From Jiella pacifica (GTDB lineage Bacteria > Pseudomonadota > Alphaproteobacteria > Rhizobiales > Rhizobiaceae), in the NCBI RefSeq assembly GCF_010500815.1, contig NZ_JAAAMG010000024.1, forward strand, positions 1-64,000: 64,000 nt of DNA. Reading direction: 5' to 3'. A model generated the notes under the pieces. That model was not told where the DNA came from, did no database searches, and worked only from the letters and a program-made list of their open reading frames with translations. The position numbers and the translations under genes are program-made. This document shows positions 25,264 to 32,835 of the stretch, piece after piece (position 1 is the stretch's first letter; each line of letters begins with the position of its first letter).

Positions 25264-26973
25264 GTGTATTTCCTCGCGCTCGCCACGGACTTCGACGGCA
25301 CGATCGCCCATGACGGTGTCGTCGCGGCCGAAACCTGCGAGGCGCTGGAGCGGCTGAAGGCGAGCGGACGCCGGCTGATCCTCGTCACCGGTCGCGAACT
25401 TCCCGATCTCCTGCGCATCTTTCCCCAGACCGCGATGTTCGACCGGGTCGTCGCCGAGAACGGCGCGCTTCTCTTTGATCCGCAAACCGGCAGCGAGACG
25501 CTGCTGTCGCCGCCACCGCCCGAAAGCTTCGTTGAGCGACTGCGGGAAAAGGGCGTGGGGCCGATCTCCGTCGGTCGCGGCATCGTCGCCACCTGGGAGC
25601 CGCACCAGACAGCCATTCTCGAAGCGATCCGCGAGGCGGGTCTGGAACTCCAGATCGTTTTCAACAAGGGCGCCATCATGATCCTGCCGCCCGGCGTGAA
25701 CAAGGCATCCGGCCTCGAGGCGGCGCTGCGCGATCTGGAACTTTCGCCGCACAACGTCGTGGCTGTGGGCGACGCGGAGAACGACCATGCGCTCCTGGCA
25801 GCCAGCGGCTGCGGGGCTGCCGTCGCCAATGCGGTTCCCGCCGTGAAGGCATCGGCCGATCTTCGCCTCACCGGCGATCATGGTGCCGGCGTCGCCGAAC
25901 TCGCCGACCGGATGATCCGCGAGGACGCCGGGCTGGCGCCGTTGCCGCGCCACGGCATTCGCCTCGGCATCGACCGGCAGGGAAGGGAGGTTCTGCTGAC
26001 TCCCTTCGGCGGCAACGTCCTGATCGCCGGCGGTTCGGGCAGCGGCAAGTCGACCCTCGCCATTGCCTTGACCGAACGCATTGCCGAACGGGGATTCGAG
26101 TTTTGCGTGATCGATCCGGAGGGTGACTACATCGACCTCGATCACGCCGTCTTCATCGGGACGCTGCGCGCCCCGCCTCCGGCGGCCGAAGCTCTGAAGC
26201 TGTTGCGTGACGACAGGGTGAACCTCGTGGTCAACACCCAGGCTCTTCATCGTCCGGAACGACGCCTGCTGGGCGAGGCGATGCTGAACCAGGTCGGAAG
26301 ACTCAGACGGCGGACCGGACGGCCGCACTGGCTTCTGATCGACGAGGCGCACGAGGTCCTGCCCGCGAGCGCCAGGGACGACGTTCCCGCCGGCCTCGCC
26401 GACGAGGGCGGGACGATTCTCGTCACCGCCTATCCGCAATCGGTGGCGCCGGATGCCCTGCGCGGCGTCGCCATCGTCGTCGCGGCAGGCGGTGATGCGC
26501 AGGAAACGTTCACCTGTCTCGCCAGCACGATCGGGACACGGATGCCGGCGCAGCTTCCCGTGGCGGGGCCGGACGAAGTCGTTCTCTGGCGGCCCGGATC
26601 GGGCGATCCACCGTGCTGCGTCAAGGTGGCTCGGCCGATTCAGGTCCACCGCCGCCATCGGGGCAAATATGCCGCGGGCGACGTCGGGGCGGCACGAAGC
26701 TTCTATTTCCGCGGGCCTTCCAAGGCGATGAACCGGCCCGCCCACAATCTCTACCATTTCCTCGATATCGTCGAGGACGTCGACGACCCGACGTTCGAGC
26801 ATCACCTGCGGGCGGGCGATTATTCGGCTTGGTTTCGGCATGTGATTAGGGACGATGATCTCGCCGTCGAGGTCGCCCGGATCGAGAGCGACGCGGCGCT
26901 TCCGCCCCAGGAGAGCCGCCGGCGGATCCGCAAGGCGATCTGGCGGCGCTACGCAGCACCGGCAGAAGGATGA
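25264..26973 (+). CDS. HAD hydrolase fused to HerA-like P-loop ATPase
   Basis: 569-residue two-domain protein of unknown role. Residues 1-215 are a Cof-type HAD phosphatase: DFDGT (D9, D11), VTGRE, and GDAENDHALL. Residues about 220-430 are a DUF87/HerA-like ATPase with Walker A AGGSGSGKST (K262) and Walker B WLLIDEAHEVL. The C-terminal 130 residues (FYFRGPSKAMNRPAHNLYHF and on) are unassigned. GTG start at 25264 puts the HAD motif at the usual N-terminal spacing. It lies 108 bp after fixK and overlaps the next gene by 4 nt, so the two are probably co-expressed. Confidence 0.85.
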   Translation: MYFLALATDFDGTIAHDGVVAAETCEALERLKASGRRLILVTGRELPDLLRIFPQTAMFDRVVAENGALLFDPQTGSETLLSPPPPESFVERLREKGVGPISVGRGIVATWEPHQTAILEAIREAGLELQIVFNKGAIMILPPGVNKASGLEAALRDLELSPHNVVAVGDAENDHALLAASGCGAAVANAVPAVKASADLRLTGDHGAGVAELADRMIREDAGLAPLPRHGIRLGIDRQGREVLLTPFGGNVLIAGGSGSGKSTLAIALTERIAERGFEFCVIDPEGDYIDLDHAVFIGTLRAPPPAAEALKLLRDDRVNLVVNTQALHRPERRLLGEAMLNQVGRLRRRTGRPHWLLIDEAHEVLPASARDDVPAGLADEGGTILVTAYPQSVAPDALRGVAIVVAAGGDAQETFTCLASTIGTRMPAQLPVAGPDEVVLWRPGSGDPPCCVKVARPIQVHRRHRGKYAAGDVGAARSFYFRGPSKAMNRPAHNLYHFLDIVEDVDDPTFEHHLRAGDYSAWFRHVIRDDDLAVEVARIESDAALPPQESRRRIRKAIWRRYAAPAEG

Positions 26974-29711
26974 GCGGCTTGCAGCGTCAGCTGAAGATCC
27001 CGCGGACCGAACGTGTGCGCGAGGATGAGGAGCTTTCCGGCGGCGATGCCGCCGACGACCCGGCCTTGCGCGGTCGCTGGCACGAGCTCACCCGCGATGG
27101 CGTCGTCTCGGCGCTCGGCAGCTCGCCGGAAGGTCTCTCCACCACGGAGGCCGAACGACGCCTCGCCGTCTATGGCGCCAACGCGCTGCCGCAACCGCCG
27201 GGTCGCTCGCTCGCCGCGATCGTGCTCGGCCAGTTGAAGAGCCCATTGATCTACCTGCTTCTGGCCGCTGCGGCGGTCTCGCTCGTCCTGGCCGAGTATG
27301 ACGATGCGGGCTTCATCTTTCTCGTCTTGACCATCAACACCGCTGTCGGGGCGGCGCAGGAGTGGCGCGCCGAGGCCAACACGGTAGCGCTGCGCTCGGC
27401 AATCGCGACGCTCGCCCGCGTGCTGCGGGGCGGCGTGGTTCGACGGGTGGATTCCAAACTCCTGGTTCCCGGCGACGTCGTGCTCCTCGAAAGCGGCGAC
27501 CGGGTTCCGGCCGATCTGCGCCTCCTCGACGCCGCCGAGGCCCAAGCAGACGAATCCTCGCTGACGGGTGAGTCGCTTCCGGTCGATAAGGCGGCAGGAG
27601 ACGCGCTTGCACCGGAGACGCAGCTTGCCGACCGGCTGACCATGCTGTTCGCCGGCTCGACCCTGCAGCGCGGACGGGTACGGGCGCTGGTGGTGGCCAC
27701 CGGCAGCTACACGGAATTGGGCGCGATCGCAGGCGCCCTGCAGACGCCGTCCGCACCGCCGCCGCTGACCCAGCGCCTGGACCGGTTCACGCGCCTGCTC
27801 GGGCTCGTCTCGCTGGGCCTCGTCGCAGCGGTCATCGCGCTCCAGCTCGGCATCGGGGCGTCGCTGCGGGACACCTTCTTCGTCGCGATTGCCCTTGCCG
27901 TATCCGTCATTCCCGAGGGGCTGCCGGTCGCGGTAACCGTCGCACTGTCGATCGCCACCCGGCGCATGGCGCGGCGGAACGTCATCGTCCGGCACCTGCC
28001 GGCCGTCGAGGGTCTGGGTGCCTGCACGGTCGTCGCCACCGACAAGACCGGGACGCTGACGATGAACCAGCTGACCGCAACGCGCCTGTGGCTGCCGGGG
28101 CACGGCTTCGTCGAGGTCGATGGCGTCGGCTTCGACCTCGAAGGAGGGCTGCATCAGGAAGGCGAGAGGCTGAGCGAGGGCGCCGATGCGGCGGTGCGGG
28201 CGCTGGCGCGCTCCGCAGCCTTGTGCAACGCGGCCGACCTCGATCCGGCCGGCGGCGCGGAGGGGCAGAGCGGCGACACGGTCGATCTCGCCTTCCTGGT
28301 TCTGGCGATCAAGGCCGGGCTCGACACCGGCACTCTGCGCAAGACGGCCCGGCGGATTGCCGACCTGCCGTTTTCCGCCGAGCGGAAATACGCCGCGAGC
28401 CTGCACGATCACGGCGACGGGCAGATGATCCATGTGAAAGGCGCCTCGGAAGTCATCCTGCCGCTCTGCCGGGACACCGACGAGGGCGCGGTGCTTGCGG
28501 TCGGCGAGGCGATGGCGAGCCGCGGCTATCGCGTGCTGGCAGTCGCGGCGCAGCAGGTCGACACCAAGACCCGACCGGCGGCGGATCGCATCCTCGGTGA
28601 CGGACTCGGCGGCCTGACGCTGCTCGGCCTCGTCGGCTTCATCGATCCCTTGCGACCGGAGGCGAAGCAAGCCGTCGCCGACTGCCACCGCGCCGGCGTC
28701 GCGGTCAAGATGATCACCGGCGACCACGCGGCGACGGCTCTTGCCATTGCCCGCGAGCTCGGCATCGCCGAGCGGCCGGAAGAGGTCGTGACGGGCCGGG
28801 AGATCGCCGCGGCCGACGCTGGTCTCGACGCGCGGATCGCAGAGGCGCAGGTCTTCGCCCGCGTCGAGCCGGCCCACAAGGTCACGATCGTCGAAGCTCT
28901 GCAGCGCGCCGGGCATCTCGTCGCCATGACCGGCGACGGCGTGAACGATGCGCCGGCCCTGCATCGCGCCGATCTCGGCGTCGCCATGGGACGCGACGGT
29001 ACGGATGCGGCGCGCGACGCCGCCGATCTGGTCCTGACCGACGATAATTTCGCTTCGGTCGTCGCCGGTATCGACGAGGGCCGCGCCGCCTATGCCAACA
29101 TCCGCAAGGTCATCTACCTGACGATCTCGACCGGTGCCGCGGAGGCCGTGATGTTCCTCCTTGCGCTGGCCGTCGGCCTGCCGCTCCCGCTGACGGCGAT
29201 CCAGCTCCTGTGGCTCAATCTGGTGACGAATGGCGGGCAGGACGTGGCGCTGGCCGCGGAAGGATCGGAGCCGGGCCTCCTCGATCTGCCGCCGCGTTCT
29301 CCGAGGGAGCCGCTGTTCGACGCGCTGATGCTTCGCCAGACGCTTCTTTCCGGCGGCGTCATCGGCCTCGTCTCCACCGCCGCTTTCGCCTGGATGATCG
29401 CCGCGGGATGGAGCGAGTTCGACGCCCGCAACACGCTGCTCTTCCTGATGGTGGCCTTCGAGAACGTCCATGTCTTCAATTGCCGGTCTGAGACGCGTTC
29501 GGTCTTCCGTATCGCGCTCGCCGCAAACTGGCCGCTGATCGGAGCGGTCGTCGGGGCACAGGCGGTCCATATCGGCGCGGCCTTCACGCCGGGGCTGAAC
29601 GACCTCCTCGGCTTGGCACCGCTGCCGCTGTCGGAATGGCTGCTGCTGATCCCGATCGCGATGTCCGTTCTCGTCGTGATGGAATTCGAAAAGCTGACGC
29701 GACGCCGGTAA
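26970..29711 (+). CDS. P2-type cation-transporting ATPase
   Basis: 913-residue P-type ATPase. It has an N-terminal cation-ATPase domain, the actuator motif TGES (in DESSLTGESLPVDK), the phosphorylated D358 in ATDKTGTLTMNQ, the nucleotide-binding domain, GDGVNDAPAL (about 655), and about ten spans. The membrane motif PEGLP before DKTGTLT marks class P2 (Ca2+, Na+ or related). The later membrane segment NLVTNGGQDVAL differs from the NLVTDGLPA of calcium pumps, so the ion is uncertain. It overlaps the HAD-ATPase gene by ATGA. Confidence 0.88.
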   Translation: MSGLQRQLKIPRTERVREDEELSGGDAADDPALRGRWHELTRDGVVSALGSSPEGLSTTEAERRLAVYGANALPQPPGRSLAAIVLGQLKSPLIYLLLAAAAVSLVLAEYDDAGFIFLVLTINTAVGAAQEWRAEANTVALRSAIATLARVLRGGVVRRVDSKLLVPGDVVLLESGDRVPADLRLLDAAEAQADESSLTGESLPVDKAAGDALAPETQLADRLTMLFAGSTLQRGRVRALVVATGSYTELGAIAGALQTPSAPPPLTQRLDRFTRLLGLVSLGLVAAVIALQLGIGASLRDTFFVAIALAVSVIPEGLPVAVTVALSIATRRMARRNVIVRHLPAVEGLGACTVVATDKTGTLTMNQLTATRLWLPGHGFVEVDGVGFDLEGGLHQEGERLSEGADAAVRALARSAALCNAADLDPAGGAEGQSGDTVDLAFLVLAIKAGLDTGTLRKTARRIADLPFSAERKYAASLHDHGDGQMIHVKGASEVILPLCRDTDEGAVLAVGEAMASRGYRVLAVAAQQVDTKTRPAADRILGDGLGGLTLLGLVGFIDPLRPEAKQAVADCHRAGVAVKMITGDHAATALAIARELGIAERPEEVVTGREIAAADAGLDARIAEAQVFARVEPAHKVTIVEALQRAGHLVAMTGDGVNDAPALHRADLGVAMGRDGTDAARDAADLVLTDDNFASVVAGIDEGRAAYANIRKVIYLTISTGAAEAVMFLLALAVGLPLPLTAIQLLWLNLVTNGGQDVALAAEGSEPGLLDLPPRSPREPLFDALMLRQTLLSGGVIGLVSTAAFAWMIAAGWSEFDARNTLLFLMVAFENVHVFNCRSETRSVFRIALAANWPLIGAVVGAQAVHIGAAFTPGLNDLLGLAPLPLSEWLLLIPIAMSVLVVMEFEKLTRRR

Positions 29712-30058
29712 CTATTCAGAGGATCGATCCGGAATTCGCGCAGCGTCCGGGCGCGAGTTGAGGGACCGGCAAGGGCGTTCTGGCTCGAAGCGCCCAACGT
29801 CCTTTCCCGCCGTGACATGGCGGCGCGCATCCTCGAGGAATATCTCCAGCGGCTGCCCGATCAGATGGGCGATGTCTGCAAAGGTCTGTGCAACCACGAT
29901 CGGTTGTCACAGCCCGTCTTCTGCCGATCTGTCGATCTCGGCCTGGCGGGCGTCAACCTTTCGGGGGAGGGCCCTGCGAGGCTTGAACAGGAAGGCTTTC
30001 GCTGACGACGGGGACGACCCTTTCGAGCCGCTCCCGTCGCCGGTGTGTTTCGTCTATG
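29712..30058. other. intergenic region between convergent genes
   Basis: About 345 bp separating the P-type ATPase and the minus-strand stress protein. A GTG-started frame of 61 codons on the minus strand (29712-29897) reads plausibly at first (QTFADIAHLIGQPLEIFLED) but has no clear ribosome-binding site or family. No terminator with a T-run was found. Confidence 0.35.
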
Positions 30059-30892
30059 TCAACGGCCGAGGAACAGAGGCATCGGAGGCTTTTCGGTCAT
30101 TGCCTGGGTCACCCCGCCGAACAGCCATTCCCGCAGGCGCGAATGGCCGTAGGCGCCCATCACGATCATCTCCGCAGACATGTCCATCGCATGCCGGCGC
30201 AGAGCCTCCTCCACGTCCCTGCCTTCGCTGGAGAGCCTTTCGACGGTGACGTTTGCGCCATGCCGCGCAAGATAGGCAGCGATGTCGGCGCCGGGTTCTG
30301 GTCCGTCGCCCCAGGACGTCGCTTGGGGATCGACCAGGACGACATGGACCGCATCCGCACCGGAGAGAATGTCCGCTGCCTGGCGGACGGCCCGGGCGGC
30401 TTCGATCGTCGATGACCAGGCAACCATCACCTTGCGGGGCTTGAGCGTCGGAGCCGCGTCTTTGGGCAACATCAGAACCGGGCTCTCCGCCTCGAACAGA
30501 GCGCCCTCGAGAACGGCATCCCACAGATCGCGCTCGGCGATCATTTGCGGACCGAGGACCACGAGATCCGCATAGCGGCCGCGACGGCCGACGATGCCGG
30601 CCATCATTGCGCGCTCTACATGGACTGAATCCACATCCGCCGACAGCCCGTCCGCCGCAAGTGAGGCGTTGATGGCGTCGATCTGCTCGCGAAGCGCGCG
30701 TATCCTGGCGTCCTGCTCCCTTAGCCAAAGGTCGGCGATCGCAGCGTGTTCGGCGAGCGGCGGCGGCTGAGAGACCGATGTGACGAGCAGCGAAAGATGA
30801 GAGCCGTTCTCGTCGCAGAGGCGCTGCAACATTTCGAGATCGCTCTTCCAGAGTTCGACGTTGACAACGCCGAGGATCGTCTTGAATCGCAT
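30059..30892 (-). CDS. tandem universal stress protein (UspA family)
   Basis: 277 residues made of two UspA folds (about 1-140 and 145-277). The second copy has a complete ATP-binding loop, GAYGHSRLREWLFGGVTQAM; the first has a degenerate one (VLGPQMIAERDLWDAVLEGA). Tandem Usps next to FixK boxes are common members of low-oxygen regulons. A FixK-type half-matching box lies 77 bp upstream of the ATG. Function is likely stress survival; the ligand is unknown. Confidence 0.87.
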   Translation of the reverse strand: MRFKTILGVVNVELWKSDLEMLQRLCDENGSHLSLLVTSVSQPPPLAEHAAIADLWLREQDARIRALREQIDAINASLAADGLSADVDSVHVERAMMAGIVGRRGRYADLVVLGPQMIAERDLWDAVLEGALFEAESPVLMLPKDAAPTLKPRKVMVAWSSTIEAARAVRQAADILSGADAVHVVLVDPQATSWGDGPEPGADIAAYLARHGANVTVERLSSEGRDVEEALRRHAMDMSAEMIVMGAYGHSRLREWLFGGVTQAMTEKPPMPLFLGR

Positions 30893-31297
30893 GGTCTTTT
30901 CGCTTGTTGGGCGGCCGATCGTTTCGGCGGCCTTGGGTGGAATCTAGCGAAATGTCCGATACCGGCATTTGCGGTGGATCAATTCGCACGACGAAAGATC
31001 TCGGCGCGTCGGCGATAGGACACGCCGTGCTCGCGCCGTCTCCAGGACCTTGATCCACGCTGGCCGATCCGCCACGCGGGCGCCGCCGCGGCAAAAAATC
31101 CGTCGAGCATCGTCAATCGATCTTGAGATCAAAGATGGTGACGGGCTTTGACGCGACGCTGGATCAGGGCGGCATCGCGAGACGAGCAGCTGGCAGGCTC
31201 GAAACCGTCGCCGACCTACGGACCGGGCGGAAAGCTCGATTGTCCCTTTCTTGTCGCTGGTCCGCGGACGCTCGCTGGATGTGTGAACAAAAGCCCG
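30893..31297. other. usp upstream region, no other gene supported
   Basis: About 405 bp holding the usp promoter and the end of the small gene's transcript. Overlapping frames here lack domains and ribosome-binding sites. Apart from the FixK-type box at 30969-30982 nothing stands out. Confidence 0.4.
30969..30982 (-). promoter_or_regulatory. weaker FixK-type box upstream of usp
   Basis: TTGCGGTGGATCAA fits the FixK2 consensus TTGM-N6-KCAA but not the stricter FNR dyad. Placed at -41.5 it gives a start near 30934 and a leader of about 42 nt. Confidence 0.5.
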
Positions 31298-31504
31298 TCA
31301 GCCGGTCTGGAGCCGCGCGATCGCCTCGATATCCTCGTGCAGAACCTGGTCGCGGCTCATCAGAACCTGGACGACTGGATCGCCGAGAACGTCGGAGAGT
31401 TGCGGTTCGTTTTCGGGGCCACGGCTCCAGCGATCGGGTGTCGAGCTGGCTCGGGGCCCTGCAACGCGGCGCATCAAGATGCGCGGCCGCTTGAATCTCA
31501 GCAT
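31298..31504 (-). CDS. 68-residue protein under a FixK-type promoter
   Basis: Small frame with GGGAG 8 nt before its ATG and a perfect FNR/FixK box 62-75 bp upstream. The N-terminal half is basic (MLRFKRPRILMRRVAG), the C-terminal half is an acidic helix-like segment (QLSDVLGDPVVQVLMSRDQV and then LHEDIEAIARLQ). That second part resembles short tails in many small rhizobial proteins of unknown function (D-P-h-h-x-x-h-M-x-x-D). The role is unknown. The promoter geometry, with a leader of about 27 nt, is almost identical to that of arcD and is the main reason to call it real. Confidence 0.65.
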   Translation of the reverse strand: MLRFKRPRILMRRVAGPRASSTPDRWSRGPENEPQLSDVLGDPVVQVLMSRDQVLHEDIEAIARLQTG

Positions 31505-31565
31505 GGCTGTGCTCCCGTTCGATAGCCGGATGACGCCAGAATGTCGGATCCAATCCGCGGCGTCC

Positions 31566-31579
31566 TTGATCCTGATCAA
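31566..31579 (-). promoter_or_regulatory. perfect FNR/FixK box
   Basis: TTGATCCTGATCAA is a perfect dyad. On the minus strand it is ideally placed for the 68-residue gene, with a predicted start near 31531. The ABC operon ends at 31706 on the same strand, so no other gene is a natural target. Confidence 0.85.
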
Positions 31580-31657
31580 GGCTCTTGAAATCCTTGCGCC
31601 ATCGGAAAGCGAATTGGCGCTTCAAGGCTGAAGGTCAGCACAGGCTTTGCCCGTGGA

Positions 31658-31674
31658 AACGTCGCAGCGACGTT
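31658..31674. repeat. 17-bp palindrome after the export operon
   Basis: AACGTCGC and GCGACGTT flank a single central A. It lies 32 bp past the stop of the last export gene. It could fold as a 6-bp hairpin with a five-base loop (weak terminator, followed by TTTCC on the minus strand) or act as an operator. Confidence 0.5.
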
Positions 31675-31705
31675 GGAAGGACCGCTTTCGGCGTCCTCAA
31701 GTCTC

Positions 31706-32833
31706 TCAGATCCGCGCCAGGACGCCCCGGAAGCGCAGCAGCGACAGGGCGAAGTAAACTCCTCCCTGTGCCGTGAAGGTGAGAAGGTCCGGCCAGACCG
31801 TGCCGAGGCCGGCGCCGCGATACAGTACGCCTTGCGCGAAGGCGACGAAGGAGGGCGAAGGGGCGACCACCTGCATCGTCAGGCGCAGCCAGTGCGGCAT
31901 GCTTTCCAGCGGCGTCATGCCGCCTGACAGGAGGTTCAGTACCACCATGATCGGAATCACAAGAAGGCCGAACTGGCCCATCGAGGTGGAGAAGGTGGCG
32001 AGGAGGATGCCGAGCGAGGCGATCGTCACGGTGTAGAGGGCGGTTCCAGCGAGAAACAGCGGCATCGACCCGGCGATCGGCACGGCGAGCGCCCATTGCA
32101 CGACGACGATGAGGCACAGCGCCGCCGCGACGACGATCACCAGCCCGTTGGCGAAGATCTTCGACAGGACGATCTCGGCCGGGGTCACCGGCATGACGAG
32201 GAGATGCTCGATCGTGCCATGCTCGCGCTCGCGGATCAGCGCGGCGCCGGCGAGGATGAGGGTCAGCATGGTGATGCTGTTCATCACCTGCATCACCGAC
32301 CCGAACCAGACCGTTTCGAGATTCGGATTGAACCAGGCGCGGACAACGAGATCCACCGGCTCGCGCGCGCTGCCGGGCCCACCCCCGAGAAAGCCGGCGA
32401 TTTCGCCCGAAACGATGCTCGCGAGGTCGGTGGCGCCGTTGCCGGCCTGGGCCATGGCCGTCGCGTCGATTTCGAGCAGGAGTTCCGGACGGCGGCCCGA
32501 CACGAGATCGGCCTCGAAACGTGGCGGAACGTGTAGGACGAAGACGAACCGGCCGGCATCCAGCGCCGCATCGACGGCGTCAGCCGCGATCTCCTCCGGC
32601 GCCTGGAACTCCGGCGGGCGGATGGCGTCCGCGAGCCGGCGCGAGAGCTGGGAGTGGTCTTCGTCGACGATGGCCACGGCGACGTGCCGCACCTCCGTCG
32701 AGGCGTCGTTCGAGACCATGTAGATCGCCACGGTGAAGGAATAGACGACGAGGATCAGCATGACCGGATCGGCCCAGATGCTGTGCAGCTCCTTGCCGAT
32801 CAGCCTCAAGACGTTGGAGATCGTGCGCCGCAT
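31706..32833 (-). CDS. ABC-2 type permease (YhhJ-like)
   Basis: 375-residue membrane subunit: one N-terminal span (about 22-42), a large extracytoplasmic domain (about 45-170) and five C-terminal spans, the DrrB/YhhJ fold. FREQUENT family markers REREHGTIEHLLVMPVTPAEI (after span 2) are present in part as EHGTIEHLLVMPVTP. It starts 2 nt after the RbbA-like gene and completes an operon with the same order as E. coli yhiI-rbbA-yhhJ. The substrate is unknown. Confidence 0.88.
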   Translation of the reverse strand: MRRTISNVLRLIGKELHSIWADPVMLILVVYSFTVAIYMVSNDASTEVRHVAVAIVDEDHSQLSRRLADAIRPPEFQAPEEIAADAVDAALDAGRFVFVLHVPPRFEADLVSGRRPELLLEIDATAMAQAGNGATDLASIVSGEIAGFLGGGPGSAREPVDLVVRAWFNPNLETVWFGSVMQVMNSITMLTLILAGAALIREREHGTIEHLLVMPVTPAEIVLSKIFANGLVIVVAAALCLIVVVQWALAVPIAGSMPLFLAGTALYTVTIASLGILLATFSTSMGQFGLLVIPIMVVLNLLSGGMTPLESMPHWLRLTMQVVAPSPSFVAFAQGVLYRGAGLGTVWPDLLTFTAQGGVYFALSLLRFRGVLARI

Positions 32834-32835
32834 CG

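Noticed and set aside
29712-29897. Minus-strand 61-codon frame with a helix-like N-terminus
   Set aside because: No ribosome-binding site, no recognisable family and an end rich in Arg/Ser typical of shadow frames.
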